From: Paenibacillus sp. ACRRX
GTDB taxonomy: Bacteria > Bacillota > Bacilli > Paenibacillales > Paenibacillaceae
Direction: 5' to 3'
NCBI RefSeq assembly: GCF_022346885.1
Contig: NZ_JAKRNK010000002.1
Span: 682,001-746,000 of the forward strand
Length of the DNA stretch: 64,000 nt
Below, piece after piece: positions 37,672 to 48,701 of this stretch. Within the stretch, counting starts at the first letter, position 1. Each line of letters opens with the position of its first letter. Both the position numbers and the translations under genes were made by a program. Under the pieces are notes generated by a model. It was given only the letters and a program-made list of their open reading frames with translations. It did no database searches and was not told the origin of the DNA.

Positions 37672-39072
37672 TTATAAAATATACTGGCTAAGATCACGGT
37701 TTTGTGAAATATCGACTAACTTTTCACGGACATACTCTGGCGTGATGACAAACTGCCCCAAATTTAGTTCAGGCGCTTCAAAGGAGAGGTCCTCGAGCAG
37801 CTTTTCCATAATGGTGTGTAAGCGTCTAGCCCCTATATTTTCCATATTTTGATTTACACTTTGGGCTATACGGGCAATCTCTTCAATTGCATCATATGAA
37901 AACTCCAATTCCAGGCGTTCCGTTTTTAGCAGTTCCACGTACTGTTTAGTTAATGCGTTCTCAGGCTCCGTAAGAATCGATACGAAATCCTCCATGGACA
38001 AACTTGTTAATTCGACCCGAATCGGGAAACGCCCCTGGAGCTCTGGGATCAAATCCGACGGCTTCGCAATATGGAATGCACCTGCTGCCATAAACAAGAT
38101 GTAGTCGGTCTTTACTGCACCATACTTCGTCATGATCGTAGAACCCTCTACGATGGGCAGGATATCGCGCTGCACACCTTCACGGGATACATCTGGTCCT
38201 GACCCACGTGTGGCCGAAGCAATCTTATCGATCTCATCGATGAAAATAATACCCGACTGTTCCGCACGATGAATAGATTCCTGTATTACATCATCCATAT
38301 CAATTAACTTGCCTGCTTCTTCTTGTGTAAGCACTTTACGCGCTTCCTTAATGGACAGTTTACGCTTCTTCGTCCGCTTTGGCATAAGGCTTCCGAGCAT
38401 TTCCTGCATATTCATCCCCATCTGCTCATTGCCCTGTCCCGCAAACATGTCAAACATATTTGGAGTCGCTTCTTCCACATCAATCTCGACAATATCCTGC
38501 TCCAAGTTGCCAGACAGCAAATCAAATTTCACTTTGCGCCGCTTCTCTTGTAAGCCTGCGTCTGGTTCCGGCTCAGATTTTGTCGCCTGTTGATTGTTAT
38601 TTTGTCCAAATAGCATTTCAAACGGATTACGCTGATTTTTTTGATTATCTGAAGATGGCACCAATAGCTCAACAAGTCGATCATTAGCCATTTCCTCAGC
38701 TTTATCCTTTACTTTCTCCGTCCGTTCCAGCTTCACCATACGAATAGAAGTTTCGATAAGGTCGCGAACCATAGATTCCACATCACGGCCTACATATCCT
38801 ACTTCTGTAAACTTCGTCGCTTCCACCTTGACAAATGGAGCCTTGACCAGCTTCGCTAATCGTCGGGCAATCTCTGTCTTGCCCACACCAGTTGGCCCAA
38901 TCATCAAAATATTTTTAGGTACGATTTCATCTCGAATCGACTCATCCAATAAACTGCGGCGGTATCTGTTGCGTAGTGCAATCGCAACGGATCGCTTCGC
39001 TTTTTTCTGACCTACGATGTATTTATCTAATTCAGCAACGATTTGTCGCGGCGTCCATGCTTGCTCGCTCAT
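37672..39072 (-). CDS. hslU: ATP-dependent protease ATPase subunit HslU (ClpY)
   Basis: HslU is the AAA+ unfoldase that feeds substrates to HslV. The 466 residues contain [15 protein letters not shown], Walker [12 protein letters not shown] near residue 55, a variable I-domain (about 110-240, including a Gln/Asn-rich patch), Walker [12 protein letters not shown] near 256 and the sensor [14 protein letters not shown] arginine region near the end. It follows hslV by about 28 bases. The codY gene that follows hslU in B. subtilis is absent; flgB comes next. Confidence 0.97.
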   Translation of the reverse strand: MSEQAWTPRQIVAELDKYIVGQKKAKRSVAIALRNRYRRSLLDESIRDEIVPKNILMIGPTGVGKTEIARRLAKLVKAPFVKVEATKFTEVGYVGRDVESMVRDLIETSIRMVKLERTEKVKDKAEEMANDRLVELLVPSSDNQKNQRNPFEMLFGQNNNQQATKSEPEPDAGLQEKRRKVKFDLLSGNLEQDIVEIDVEEATPNMFDMFAGQGNEQMGMNMQEMLGSLMPKRTKKRKLSIKEARKVLTQEEAGKLIDMDDVIQESIHRAEQSGIIFIDEIDKIASATRGSGPDVSREGVQRDILPIVEGSTIMTKYGAVKTDYILFMAAGAFHIAKPSDLIPELQGRFPIRVELTSLSMEDFVSILTEPENALTKQYVELLKTERLELEFSYDAIEEIARIAQSVNQNMENIGARRLHTIMEKLLEDLSFEAPELNLGQFVITPEYVREKLVDISQNRDLSQYIL

Positions 39073-39100
39073 TGTAATCCCTCCACTCTTTATGTTGCGT

Positions 39101-39643
39101 TTACAATTCTTCTACAACGATATTGTCATTCGTATATACACAAATCTCACTTGCGATACGAAGTGATGCTTCTACCATTTCCTTTGCGGTCATGTCAGCC
39201 GCGTGTCGCTTCAATGCACGAGCTGCCGATAAGGCAAAGGAACCACCTGAGCCAATCGCTAAGACGTGGTCATCTGGTTCAATAATTTCACCATTACCCG
39301 ATATAAGCAGCATGTGCTGGGCATCCATCACAATCATTAATGCTTCAAGCTTGCGCAGCACTCGATCTTGACGCCAATCTTTAGCCAATTCCACTGCAGC
39401 ACGCTGCAAATTACCATGATGCTCCTCGAGCTTGCCTTCAAATTTCTCAAACAACGTTATTGCATCCGCTACAGATCCAGCAAAGCCAGCCAAAACTTGA
39501 CCGCGGTACAACCGTCTAACTTTGCGGGCATGCTGCTTCATTACCATATTTTGCCCAAAAGTAACCTGCCCATCTCCGGCAATTGCGCCGTGGCCATTAT
39601 GTCTGACCGCACAGATCGTTGTTGCATGAAATTGCATTTCCAT
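39101..39643 (-). CDS. hslV: ATP-dependent protease peptidase subunit HslV (ClpQ)
   Basis: HslV is the proteasome-like peptidase. The body is canonical: [42 protein letters not shown], and [17 protein letters not shown] place the start at ATG 39643 (180 residues), with AAGG about ten bases upstream. Met-Glu-Met-Gln-Phe-His-Ala-Thr-Thr then precedes the usual Thr-Thr. In B. subtilis a Ser follows the initiator Met; here position two is Glu, so no standard exposed nucleophile is obvious. The gene lies between trmFO and hslU, and xerC is absent. Confidence 0.92.
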   Translation of the reverse strand: MEMQFHATTICAVRHNGHGAIAGDGQVTFGQNMVMKQHARKVRRLYRGQVLAGFAGSVADAITLFEKFEGKLEEHHGNLQRAAVELAKDWRQDRVLRKLEALMIVMDAQHMLLISGNGEIIEPDDHVLAIGSGGSFALSAARALKRHAADMTAKEMVEASLRIASEICVYTNDNIVVEEL

Positions 39644-39713
39644 CTGTATCCACACCCTTCTTTCAAAATGGAAAAGAAACAGCTAGTATTCTGGCTGCTT
39701 CTTTATACGTGCT

Positions 39714-41039
39714 TTACTGTTGTTTCGTTCCAAGCTGTTCTTTAAAGCTGCGCAGCACATCCAATGCACGTTGTGCCAACGCATCATTCTTATCCTTCTT
39801 GTTGCGGATACGGGTCTCAAGCGCAGGAAACAGCCCAAAATTAGCATTCATTGGTTGGAAATGCTTAGCGTCTGCTGTAGTAATATAATGCGCCATACTA
39901 CCAAGTGCCGTCTCATGCGGGAACGTAATACACTGTTCTTCAGCAGCGCAGCGTCCTGCGTTAATTCCCGCGATTAATCCTGAAGCTGCCGACTCTACAT
40001 ACCCTTCTACACCTGTCATTTGACCAGCAAAAAACAAGTTTGGACGCTCTTTAAACTGATAGGTCGGTTCAAGCAGTCTTGGCGAATTAATAAATGTATT
40101 ACGATGCATAACACCGTAACGTACAAATTCCGCCCGCTCCAATCCTGGAATCATCTGGAATACACGTTTTTGTTCGCCCCATTTTAAATGTGTCTGGAAA
40201 CCAACAATGTTATATAAAGTACCCGCTGCATTATCCTGGCGAAGCTGAATTACCGCAAATGGCGTCTTGCCTGTACGCGGATCAGGAAGCCCTACTGGCT
40301 TCATTGGACCAAATAATGCAGTCTGCCTCCCCCGTTTCATCATGACTTCAATTGGCATGCAGCCTTCAAAATATATCTCTTTTTCGAACTCTTTCAGCTC
40401 GGCCGTCTCTGCTGTAGTTAACGCCTCATAGAAGGCATTAAATTCTTCTTCCGTCATCGGGCAGTTTAAATAAGCTGCTTCGCCCTTGTCATACCGGGAA
40501 GCCAAATATACTTTCTCCATGTCGATAGAGTCTTTATCAACAATCGGCGCAGCTGCATCATAGAAGTAGAAATACTCTTCCCCCATTAATTGTTTGATCT
40601 GCCCAGACAACGAAGGAGACGTCAGCGGACCTGTCGAAATGACAGTTAGGCCATCAACAGGGATCGACTCCATTTCCTCATGACGAACTTCCACTAACGG
40701 GTGGTTTTTCAGCTGCTGAGTTACTTCTTCCGAGAATCCTTCACGGTCCACCGCAAGCGCACCGCCTGCGGGAACAGCATGTTTGTCCGCAGCGTACATA
40801 ATTAACGAATTCATCATTCGCATCTCTTCTTTAAGCACTCCAACTGCGTTTGTGAGACCATTTGCCCGTAAACTGTTACTACACACCAATTCAGCAAATT
40901 GGTCCGTGTGGTGGGCAGGTGTCTTGACTACAGGCCTCATCTCATATAAGGTCACGGGTACTCCTTGCTGTGCAATCTGCCAAGCAGCCTCACTTCCTGC
41001 TAGACCCGCTCCAATCACAGTCACTTTTGACTTGCTCAT
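39714..41039 (-). CDS. trmFO: tRNA (uracil-54-C5)-methyltransferase, folate-dependent (TrmFO)
   Basis: TrmFO makes ribothymidine at tRNA position 54 using methylene-THF and FADH2. The 441 residues start with the FAD-binding [16 protein letters not shown], followed by the [10 protein letters not shown] motif near residue 52 that holds a catalytic cysteine, and later [17 protein letters not shown]. It is found with topA upstream and hslVU downstream, the Bacillales order minus xerC. The product is complete. Confidence 0.96.
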   Translation of the reverse strand: MSKSKVTVIGAGLAGSEAAWQIAQQGVPVTLYEMRPVVKTPAHHTDQFAELVCSNSLRANGLTNAVGVLKEEMRMMNSLIMYAADKHAVPAGGALAVDREGFSEEVTQQLKNHPLVEVRHEEMESIPVDGLTVISTGPLTSPSLSGQIKQLMGEEYFYFYDAAAPIVDKDSIDMEKVYLASRYDKGEAAYLNCPMTEEEFNAFYEALTTAETAELKEFEKEIYFEGCMPIEVMMKRGRQTALFGPMKPVGLPDPRTGKTPFAVIQLRQDNAAGTLYNIVGFQTHLKWGEQKRVFQMIPGLERAEFVRYGVMHRNTFINSPRLLEPTYQFKERPNLFFAGQMTGVEGYVESAASGLIAGINAGRCAAEEQCITFPHETALGSMAHYITTADAKHFQPMNANFGLFPALETRIRNKKDKNDALAQRALDVLRSFKEQLGTKQQ

Positions 41040-41072
41040 CTATATGCTCCCCCTCATTGCTGCTTAAGCGAA

Positions 41073-41099
41073 ATGGCCGCAGAACGCTCCAGCGGCCAT
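41073..41099 (-). terminator. Hairpin between topA and trmFO
   Basis: ATGGCCGC and GCGGCCAT form a perfect eight-base-pair stem around an eleven-base loop. On the minus strand it is followed by TTCGCTT, a poor T-run. It lies in the 70-base gap after topA and may cause partial termination or stabilise the topA message. Confidence 0.5.
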
Positions 41100-41110
41100 C
41101 CCTCTAAATT

Positions 41111-43204
41111 CTATTCATCGTCATCTGATTCTTGTACTTGCTCTGTATGCTCACACTGTGTACACTGCAGCTTCGTGCCTTGTTTGGATCGCTTCTCAAT
41201 CATTAAGCTGCTGCATGATGGACAAGGCTTCGTAGATGGTTTATCCCACATCACATAATCACAAGTGGGGTACTGGTCGCATCCATAGAAGATACGTCCT
41301 TTCTTGCTTCTTCTTTCAACTAGCTTGCCGTCCTTGCACTTAGGGCAACCTACCCCTGTATCCTTGATGATAGGTCTAGTGTTACGACAGTCTGGGAAGC
41401 CCGAACATGCAAGAAACTTACCAAAGCGCCCCATTTTATATACAAAATGCCGTCCGCATTTCTCGCAAATCTCATCGGAAACTTCATCCTCGATTTCGAT
41501 TTCCTTCATTTCTTCTTCTGCCACTTCTAATCGTTTTTCAAAAGACTCATAGAAATTGGCAAGGACTTTATCCCAATCCTGTTGACCTTCCTCAACGTGA
41601 TCAAGATCTTCTTCCATGTGTGCAGTAAATTCCGCATCCAGTATTTCTGGGAAAAACTGCTCCATCTGCTGTATTACAAGCTCCCCAAGCTCTGTCGGCA
41701 TGAATTTCTTCTCTTCAATAGCTACGTAGCCGCGCTTCTGGATCGTCTCTAACGTTGGCGCATAAGTACTTGGCCGTCCTATTCCCAACTCTTCCAGCGT
41801 CTTCACCAAACGAGCTTCTGTATATCGCGGAGGCGGCTGTGTAAAATGCTGCTTTGGCTCTAGTGCCTGCTTCTTTAGCTTATCTCCTACAGACAACGGC
41901 GGCAGCAGCTTATCTGTCTCTACTGTACCGTCATCGTTACCTTCCACGTATACCTTCATGAAACCAGGGAATCGCACTTTGGAACCGTTAGCACGGAAGC
42001 CAGCATCTCCTGACGTGATTTCAATCGTCATCGTATCCATGATGGCAGATGTCATCTGACTTGCGACGAATCGCTCCCACACAAGCTTGTAGAGACGGAA
42101 TTGATCCCGACTCAAAAATGGCTTCATCGACTCTGGATCACGCAGCACAGAAGTCGGACGTATCGCTTCATGCGCATCTTGTGCATTCGCAGATTTCTTC
42201 ACGTATTGTCTCGGCGTTTCTGGCCAATAGTCCGGTCCGTACTTGTCGACAATGTATCCATTGGCTTCTTCCTGTGCTGTAGGGGAAACACGTGTCGAAT
42301 CCGTACGCATGTATGTAATCAGACCGACCGTTCCTTCTTTGCCTAAATCCACACCTTCATACAACTGCTGTGCGACGGACATCGTCTTGGATGCACGGAA
42401 ATTCAGCTTACGGGCTGCTTCCTGCTGCATTGAGCTCGTTGTAAATGGCGGAGATGGATTCCGCAAACGTTCTTTCTCTTTCACCTCTGCAACGGCAAAA
42501 TCGCCGTCTTGGATCGCTTGCAGCACTAGCTGTACATCTTGCTCCGATCCAAGTTCCCGCTTTGCACCATTCAAGCTGTGAAACTTAGCTTCAACGACTG
42601 CTTTTCCCGTCTCTAGCATTGCGGTAATCGTCCAATATTCTTCAGGTATAAAGGCATCAATCTCATTCTCACGATCAATGATTAGCTTAACGGACACCGA
42701 TTGAACACGACCTGCCGATAAGCCCTTCTTAACCTTTTTCCACAAAAGCGGGCTAATCTTATAACCGACCAAACGGTCAAGGATACGTCTCGCTTGCTGG
42801 GCATGAACGAGGTCCATATTAATTTGACGCGGTGTTTTAAACGCATCCTTCACCGCTTGCTTCGTTATTTCATTAAATACAACTCGACATGCTTGAGTCT
42901 CATCTATATCAAGCACATGCGCCAAGTGCCATGCAATAGCTTCACCTTCGCGATCCGGGTCAGCCGCGAGATATATTTTTTTCACTTTTTTACTTGCATC
43001 TTTAAGCTCTTTAAGTACGGATCCCTTACCGCGAATCGTAATATACTTGGGATTAAAATTATTCTCTACCTCTACCCCGATCTGACTCTTGGGCAAGTCA
43101 CGTACATGGCCCATAGATGCTTTAACAATATATTTGCTGCCTAGATACTTGCCAATGGTCTTGGCTTTCGCAGGCGATTCTACAATTACTAGTGAATCCG
43201 CCAT
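41111..43204 (-). CDS. topA: DNA topoisomerase I
   Basis: A type IA topoisomerase that relaxes negative supercoils. The 697-residue protein starts with the Toprim domain ([17 protein letters not shown]; acidic metal residues in [15 protein letters not shown]), then the active-site tyrosine in [13 protein letters not shown] near residue 298. Three C-terminal zinc ribbons, each with four cysteines, follow: CEKCGRHF to [14 protein letters not shown] to YPTC, and CPSCSSLM to CTQC. It is complete and lies between dprA and trmFO. Confidence 0.97.
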   Translation of the reverse strand: MADSLVIVESPAKAKTIGKYLGSKYIVKASMGHVRDLPKSQIGVEVENNFNPKYITIRGKGSVLKELKDASKKVKKIYLAADPDREGEAIAWHLAHVLDIDETQACRVVFNEITKQAVKDAFKTPRQINMDLVHAQQARRILDRLVGYKISPLLWKKVKKGLSAGRVQSVSVKLIIDRENEIDAFIPEEYWTITAMLETGKAVVEAKFHSLNGAKRELGSEQDVQLVLQAIQDGDFAVAEVKEKERLRNPSPPFTTSSMQQEAARKLNFRASKTMSVAQQLYEGVDLGKEGTVGLITYMRTDSTRVSPTAQEEANGYIVDKYGPDYWPETPRQYVKKSANAQDAHEAIRPTSVLRDPESMKPFLSRDQFRLYKLVWERFVASQMTSAIMDTMTIEITSGDAGFRANGSKVRFPGFMKVYVEGNDDGTVETDKLLPPLSVGDKLKKQALEPKQHFTQPPPRYTEARLVKTLEELGIGRPSTYAPTLETIQKRGYVAIEEKKFMPTELGELVIQQMEQFFPEILDAEFTAHMEEDLDHVEEGQQDWDKVLANFYESFEKRLEVAEEEMKEIEIEDEVSDEICEKCGRHFVYKMGRFGKFLACSGFPDCRNTRPIIKDTGVGCPKCKDGKLVERRSKKGRIFYGCDQYPTCDYVMWDKPSTKPCPSCSSLMIEKRSKQGTKLQCTQCEHTEQVQESDDDE

Positions 43205-43231
43205 AGGCGCACCCTCCTCTCCAACAACCTT

Positions 43232-44356
43232 TCACGTCCATATCGAATCATATACAGCGCCTGGGCGCTCATGAATTCGCTTTTTCAACTGTAAGGATAA
43301 CAAAATGTGATGCAGTTCTGCAAATGACAGTTCACTATCACGCAGCAATTCGTCCATTGTAGATGGTTTATCTTCAATTCTGTCCAGTATTGCCTGTTCT
43401 GACGCAGTCAATGCCGCTTCATTGAAACAATTCATGACCGTTCCATTATTGTCTGTCTCGGGGAGTGTTGTCAACCGACACCGAAGATCAGTTATAATAT
43501 CGTTTGCCGAATCAATCGCTTTAGCACTTGAATCTTTCAGTAATTGCAAGGTTCCTGCAGACTTAGGTGACGTTATTGGTCCTGGAATTACGTATACTTC
43601 ACGTGATGATTCCATTGCCGAATAGGCGGTTATTAAGGCGCCGCTCCTTTGCGCAGCTTCAACAACAATTGTCCCCAGTGTCAGGCCTGCAATAATACGA
43701 TTACGTCTAGGGAAAAGGCCTGGATGAGGTGCTGTTCCCATCGGATATTCGGAAATAACTATACCCGCTAATGATATACGTCTCGCCAGATCCGAATGTT
43801 CGGGAGGATAGGTAACCTCGCAGGGAGTTCCCAAGACTGCAATCGTCTCACCTTTTGTGAGAGCGCCTTCATGACTCGCAGCGTCGATCCCTCTTGCCAA
43901 ACCGCTAACTACAATTAACTTGCGCTCTGTCAGCTCCGCCGCTAGCTTATGGGCTACTTTCTTGCCATATACAGTCGGCTGTCGAGTACCCACCATGGCA
44001 ATTGAAGGTCTGCTTAAAAGTGACATATCTCCGCGGCCAAACAATACCCACGGAGGTTCATGTATATGCTTGAGCAGTTCGGGATATGGCTCATCTATAA
44101 GCGTAATCCATTGCGTCCCTGATTTATACGTCAATTCTAATTGTCTATCTAGACTATCCACAGTAAACCCGGCGGACAATCGCTGCGCTACTGCTGGCTT
44201 TACACCCAGCTCGTGCCAATCCTTTTCATTACGGTCGAGCCATGCCTCCAAGCCATTCAGACCAACTGTATGAGAGCATAACTGAATCGTATGCCAACCC
44301 ACACCCGAAATACAATGTAACCCAAATAACAGCTGCTGCTTAGACCATATTCCCAT
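43232..44356 (-). CDS. dprA: DNA processing protein DprA
   Basis: DprA binds single-stranded DNA during natural transformation and loads RecA. The 374-residue protein contains an N-terminal helix-hairpin-helix/SAM-like region, the Rossmann fold with MVGTRQPTVYGKKVA, VSGLARGIDAASHEGAL and FPRRNRIIAGL, and a C-terminal winged-helix domain (about 310-374). It precedes topA, as in other Bacillales. The 187-base gap upstream includes the sucD terminator, so dprA and topA may have their own promoter. Confidence 0.95.
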   Translation of the reverse strand: MGIWSKQQLLFGLHCISGVGWHTIQLCSHTVGLNGLEAWLDRNEKDWHELGVKPAVAQRLSAGFTVDSLDRQLELTYKSGTQWITLIDEPYPELLKHIHEPPWVLFGRGDMSLLSRPSIAMVGTRQPTVYGKKVAHKLAAELTERKLIVVSGLARGIDAASHEGALTKGETIAVLGTPCEVTYPPEHSDLARRISLAGIVISEYPMGTAPHPGLFPRRNRIIAGLTLGTIVVEAAQRSGALITAYSAMESSREVYVIPGPITSPKSAGTLQLLKDSSAKAIDSANDIITDLRCRLTTLPETDNNGTVMNCFNEAALTASEQAILDRIEDKPSTMDELLRDSELSFAELHHILLSLQLKKRIHERPGAVYDSIWT

Positions 44357-44489
44357 CGTTCTAACCCTCCACTCTTATAATGAAGGAAAGCGTTAGACCA
44401 CTTTCCTTATTGTGCTTGAGTCCGTTAAATATTGCAAGTATGAATGCGCTGTGTTCACAGATGTTCTTATGTTCCTACAGGCTGATAAT

Positions 44490-44528
44490 AAAAAAACAAC
44501 CTCCCAACGCAATGGCGTCGGAAGGTTG
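44490..44528 (-). terminator. Terminator after sucD
   Basis: On the minus strand CAACCTTCCGACGC pairs with GCGTTGGGAGGTTG over fourteen positions with two wobble pairs, around a CATT loop, and runs into seven Ts. It lies about 17 bases after the sucD stop and ends the sucCD message before dprA. Confidence 0.93.
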
Positions 44529-44543
44529 CTTACCTTCATCTTA

Positions 44544-45488
44544 TTAAGCGTGTTGATGCGTAATGCACTTGTCAAGCAATCCTTGTTCTTCCAGTACTTT
44601 AACAAGCGTAGATCCCATCTCAGAAGGTGTAGGCGCTACTTGAACACCACATGCTTCAAGCACGGCGATCTTTTCTGCCGCTGTACCCTTACCACCAGAA
44701 ATAATTGCACCAGCATGACCCATGCGCTTACCTGGAGGTGCTGTTGCGCCACCGATAAAGCCCACAACAGGTTTCTTCATGTTGGCTTTAATCCATTCTG
44801 CAGCTTCTTCCTCTGCTGTTCCACCAATCTCTCCGATCATAATGACAGCGTAAGTGTTAGGGTCTTCATTAAAACGGCTTAATACATCAATAAATTCAAA
44901 TCCTTTAACGGGATCTCCACCGATACCTACAGCAGTCGACTGGCCAATTCCTCGAGTCGTTAATTGATGAACAGCCTCGTAAGTCAATGTTCCACTACGT
45001 GACACAACACCTACATGACCAGGCGTGTGGATATATCCAGGCATAATTCCGATTTTGCACTCTCCAGGCGTGATGACGCCAGGACAGTTTGGTCCAATCA
45101 GCACGGTACGTTTGCCTTCCATAAAGCGTGACACTTTGACCATATCTAGAACCGGAATACCTTCTGTAATGCAGATGACGATATCCAAGTCTGCGTCAAC
45201 CGCTTCCATGATGGCGTCTGCAGCAAAAGCTGGAGCAACGTAGATTACACTAGCTGTAGCGCCAGTCGCTTGCTTAGCTTCAACAACTGTATTATAAATC
45301 GGCAGTTGAACAAGTGTTCCGTTATCCAGCGTGATGTCGGCAGTAAGGCCGCCTTTACCAGGGGTTACGCCACCTACCATCTGTGTCCCATACTCCAAGG
45401 CACCCTTTGCATGGAACAAAGCAGTCTTGCCCGTAATACCTTGTGTAATTACTTTTGTATCTTTATTGATTAAGATGCTCATCGACAA
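44544..45488 (-). CDS. sucD: Succinyl-CoA synthetase alpha subunit
   Basis: The alpha subunit of the TCA-cycle enzyme that interconverts succinyl-CoA and succinate with substrate-level ATP or GTP formation. The 314-residue protein has the CoA-binding TPGKGG start region, [30 protein letters not shown], and the phospho-histidine motif [16 protein letters not shown] with active His near residue 248. It lies 23 bases after sucC and is closed by a strong terminator. Confidence 0.96.
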   Translation of the reverse strand: MSMSILINKDTKVITQGITGKTALFHAKGALEYGTQMVGGVTPGKGGLTADITLDNGTLVQLPIYNTVVEAKQATGATASVIYVAPAFAADAIMEAVDADLDIVICITEGIPVLDMVKVSRFMEGKRTVLIGPNCPGVITPGECKIGIMPGYIHTPGHVGVVSRSGTLTYEAVHQLTTRGIGQSTAVGIGGDPVKGFEFIDVLSRFNEDPNTYAVIMIGEIGGTAEEEAAEWIKANMKKPVVGFIGGATAPPGKRMGHAGAIISGGKGTAAEKIAVLEACGVQVAPTPSEMGSTLVKVLEEQGLLDKCITHQHA

Positions 45489-45511
45489 TCCATCCTTTCG
45501 TCTGCAGATTA

Positions 45512-46669
45512 TTAAACCAGTGCGACAATCTTTTGCGCGCCGTCAGCCATGGAATCCGCAGATACGATGTTCAAGCCGGATTCTTCCAAAATACGTTTGC
45601 CAAGTTCTACATTGGTACCTTCCAAGCGTACAACAAGCGGGCGATCCAGACCAATCTGCTTAGCAGCTTCGACCACACCATTCGCAATTACGTCACACTG
45701 CATAATACCGCCAAAAATATTGACGAAGATACCTTTTACATTCTTGTCAGACAAAATAATCTTAAACGCTTCCGTAACTTTCTCGGTCGTCGCACCGCCC
45801 CCTACATCAAGGAAGTTAGCAGGCTCGCCGCCATAATATTTGATAATGTCCATTGTAGCCATGGCCAGACCCGCACCGTTCACCATACATCCGATGTTGC
45901 CATCCAGGGCAATATAGCTAAGGTCATATTTGGATGCTTCGATTTCTTTCTCATCTTCTTCATCCAGATCACGCAGTTCCAAGATATCTTTGTGGCGGAA
46001 CAACGCATTTGAGTCAAAATTCAACTTCGCATCGAGTGCCATAACTTGTCCATCGCCTGTCACTACAAGCGGATTAATTTCTGCAATTGAACAGTCTTTA
46101 TCTACGAAAGCTTGATATAAAGACAGCATAAACTGCGCTGCTTTATTCACCAGCTCAGCTGGGATATTAATAGCGTACGCCAAACGACGCGCTTGGAAAG
46201 TTTGCAGACCAATCGCAGGATCTACGATTTCTTTAATGATCTTCTCTGGAGAATGTGCAGCCACTTCTTCGATCTCCATACCGCCTTCTTCAGATGCCAT
46301 CATAACGACACGGCCAGTTGCGCGGTCAACAACTATACCTACGTAGTACTCTTTCTTAATGTCGCAGCCTTGCTCGATGAGCAGACGTTTCACTTCTTTT
46401 CCTTCTGGGCCCGTCTGATGCGTTACAAGCACCTTGCCGATCAGTTCCTGTGCATATTCGCGCACTTCATCCAAGCTCTTCGCAATCTTGACGCCACCTG
46501 CTTTACCGCGTCCACCTGCGTGAATTTGAGCCTTTACGACAACTACCGGTGTACCCAATTCCTGAGCTGCTGCTACTGCTTCATCTGCTGTGAAAGCAAC
46601 CTTGCCATTTGGTACGGCAACGCCGTATTGTTTCAATACTTGCTTGCCTTGATATTCATGGATATTCAT
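45512..46669 (-). CDS. sucC: Succinyl-CoA synthetase beta subunit
   Basis: The ATP-grasp beta subunit (385 residues) of succinyl-CoA synthetase. It begins [17 protein letters not shown], then [14 protein letters not shown] near residue 46-59, [20 protein letters not shown] (Mg-binding) and [12 protein letters not shown] and [13 protein letters not shown] near the end. A long leader of about 200 bases lies upstream. The order sucC then sucD is usual. It forms a divergent pair with yifB. Confidence 0.97.
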   Translation of the reverse strand: MNIHEYQGKQVLKQYGVAVPNGKVAFTADEAVAAAQELGTPVVVVKAQIHAGGRGKAGGVKIAKSLDEVREYAQELIGKVLVTHQTGPEGKEVKRLLIEQGCDIKKEYYVGIVVDRATGRVVMMASEEGGMEIEEVAAHSPEKIIKEIVDPAIGLQTFQARRLAYAINIPAELVNKAAQFMLSLYQAFVDKDCSIAEINPLVVTGDGQVMALDAKLNFDSNALFRHKDILELRDLDEEDEKEIEASKYDLSYIALDGNIGCMVNGAGLAMATMDIIKYYGGEPANFLDVGGGATTEKVTEAFKIILSDKNVKGIFVNIFGGIMQCDVIANGVVEAAKQIGLDRPLVVRLEGTNVELGKRILEESGLNIVSADSMADGAQKIVALV

Positions 46670-46891
46670 TGTAATCCCCCTATCCGATCGTTTGCCTGTA
46701 AAAGTAAATACTGACGCGAGCTGGGTAAATGTCGATGCTGTGCTTGGCTATAATCTTATTAAAAAAACCACCACAGTGCATAATGCATCTCCCACCGCTC
46801 TGACAAGAACGCGAAAAAAGTAAACGCTTCCGTCTGCTTCGACACGGTCGGCATCGACGGTAATATAAACCAATCCGAACACATTGTATCA
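46670..46891 (-). promoter_or_regulatory. sucC promoter with extended -10 and long leader
   Basis: On the minus strand TACAAT (46883-46888) is preceded by TGA, giving an extended -10 element; there is no matching -35. Transcription from there would leave a leader of about 205 bases. A partly matching CcpA-type cre sequence (CGGAAGCGTTTACT on the minus strand, 46819-46832, 11 of 14 positions by my alignment) lies in the leader. The leader is otherwise unexplained. Confidence 0.5.
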
Positions 46892-47019
46892 TGATTCAAT
46901 TGCCGTGACTGCCCCTAAATTGTCAAGAATGTACATTTATTTGATATCGATTCAATCGCATTTTGATATAGATGGTAAATTGTTAACTGGTTATACAGTC
47001 TCTATTAAATAATCTCGTA

Positions 47020-47049
47020 TTGACCACTGCATGAAAACGCTCATATAAT
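47020..47049 (+). promoter_or_regulatory. yifB promoter with overlapping cre-like site
   Basis: TTGACC (47020-47025) and TATAAT (47044-47049) are 18 bases apart on the plus strand, a near-consensus sigma-A promoter. The spacer contains TGAAAACGCTCATA (47032-47045), which matches the CcpA cre consensus TGWAANCGNTNWCA at all but one position and overlaps the -10 box. Two copies of TTTGATAT (46940-46947, 46962-46969), 22 bases apart, lie farther upstream. Confidence 0.75.
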
Positions 47050-47147
47050 GAATTTAAAGATAAGCGTAAAGGTAGAGGAAGCACCTTTCTTTGCGCATTT
47101 CGCAGTATGGCAGACATACCCGAAATGTGAAGGGAGAGGTGTTTTTT

Positions 47148-48701
47148 ATGTATGGAAAAGTATGCAGCGCATCCGTCTACGGCGTGGACGGCAAGCTGAT
47201 TGAGATTGAAATAGATATTGCACACGGACTGCCCCAAGTCAACGTCGTTGGTCTTCCAGACGCAGCGGTGCGGGAATCTATTGATCGTGTCCGAAGTGCG
47301 ATTCGAAACTGTGGATGGCGATTCCCGCTAGAGCGGATAACGATTAATTTAGCTCCAGCTGATTTGCGCAAAGAAGGTACAACATTTGACTTGGCGGTTG
47401 CAATCGCACTGTTATTTACGAGCGAACAGATGAATGAAGCACCATTTGAGTCGATGTTAATCATTGGTGAGCTTGCACTTGATGGCACCACACGTGTCAT
47501 CCCAGGGGTGCTTTCTTTGGTTGACGAAGCAAAACGCCACGGCATAACCAGTGTACTACTGCCCGAGGGGAATGCAGCAGAAGCAGCGCTAGTTGAAGGT
47601 ATTCACGTATACGGTCTTCGCAGCTTATCCCAGCTTCGTGAATGTACTTCAACAGCAGGCATTATTCAGCTCGCTCCGCTGCAATGGCTGGATGATAAAG
47701 ATGATTCCTCTTATAACGAGATGCGCCCTCTTTACGACGATGATATAGAAGACTATGCAGACGTACGAGGACAAGCAACTGCTAAACGAGCCTTAACCAT
47801 CACTGCGGCAGGAATGCATAACGTTCTGCTCAGCGGTCCCCCAGGTACAGGAAAAACAATGCTGATCCGTCGACTGCCCTCAATTCTACCTGCCTTGACT
47901 GACACGGAAGCACTTGAAGTATCGAAGTTATACAGCGTGTCTGGCAAATGGGATCGAACTTCAAATGGACTTATCCGCAGCAGGCCATTTCGTGCGCCCC
48001 ACCATTCCATTTCAGCAGCTGGATTAATCGGCGGAGGCTCCATTCCGAAGCCAGGAGAAGTCAGTCTTGCACATCGCGGCGTGCTCTTTCTTGACGAGCT
48101 TCCTGAATTCCCTAGACAAGCACTGGAAGTTCTACGCCAACCGCTGGAAGATAGGCACGTCACTATCAGCCGGGCTCGCGCAGTGTTCCGTTTCCCAGCT
48201 CACTTTATGCTCGCTTCCTCGATGAATCCATGTCCTTGTGGTAAAATCCGGGGATCTTCTCCGAATACCTGCACGTGTTCACCTGCTCGTCTGAGTCAAT
48301 ACCGTTCTCGACTTTCTGGTCCATTGCTTGATCGAATTGACATTCAGCTCGAGGTGCCACGCGCACCACTTGCCGAGTGGACGGGAACCGTCATCTCCTC
48401 TGCTGACATGAAGCTAAAAGTGATAGCAGCTCAGGAAAGGCAGGCATCGCGGTACAAGCAGCTCCCATTGCAGTTTAATAGCGAGCTACGTGGAAGCCTC
48501 CTGCAACGATTTTGCCCACTCTCCTCTTCTGCTGCCCAGATGCTGCGGGATGTATATGAGCAATTAGGCCTAAGTATAAGGGCCCATGATCGTATCTTAA
48601 AAGTTGCACGCACGATCGCAGACGTTGATGATTGTGAACAAATAGACGTAGCTCATATCGCAGAGGCCGTCCTTTATCGTAATATGGACAAATTAAAATA
48701 A
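47148..48701 (+). CDS. yifB: YifB/ComM-family magnesium chelatase-like AAA ATPase
   Basis: A 517-residue AAA+ protein of the YifB/ComM family. ComM of Gram-negative bacteria is a hexameric helicase that promotes branch migration in transformation; a similar role here is inference. It has an N-terminal Lon-substrate-like domain (INLAPADLRKEGTTFDLAVAIA), Walker A LLSGPPGTGKTMLIRR near residue 226, Walker B LFLDELPEF near 311, and a C-terminal magnesium-chelatase domain with CPCG cysteine motifs. ATG 47148 follows GGGAGAGGTG; the longer reading upstream is less likely. It is the only clear plus-strand gene. Confidence 0.95.
   Translation: MYGKVCSASVYGVDGKLIEIEIDIAHGLPQVNVVGLPDAAVRESIDRVRSAIRNCGWRFPLERITINLAPADLRKEGTTFDLAVAIALLFTSEQMNEAPFESMLIIGELALDGTTRVIPGVLSLVDEAKRHGITSVLLPEGNAAEAALVEGIHVYGLRSLSQLRECTSTAGIIQLAPLQWLDDKDDSSYNEMRPLYDDDIEDYADVRGQATAKRALTITAAGMHNVLLSGPPGTGKTMLIRRLPSILPALTDTEALEVSKLYSVSGKWDRTSNGLIRSRPFRAPHHSISAAGLIGGGSIPKPGEVSLAHRGVLFLDELPEFPRQALEVLRQPLEDRHVTISRARAVFRFPAHFMLASSMNPCPCGKIRGSSPNTCTCSPARLSQYRSRLSGPLLDRIDIQLEVPRAPLAEWTGTVISSADMKLKVIAAQERQASRYKQLPLQFNSELRGSLLQRFCPLSSSAAQMLRDVYEQLGLSIRAHDRILKVARTIADVDDCEQIDVAHIAEAVLYRNMDKLK

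Noticed and set aside
46883-46925. TTGACA and TACAAT as one sucC promoter
   Set aside because: They are 31 bases apart, too far for a sigma-A promoter; the extended -10 alone is the better reading.
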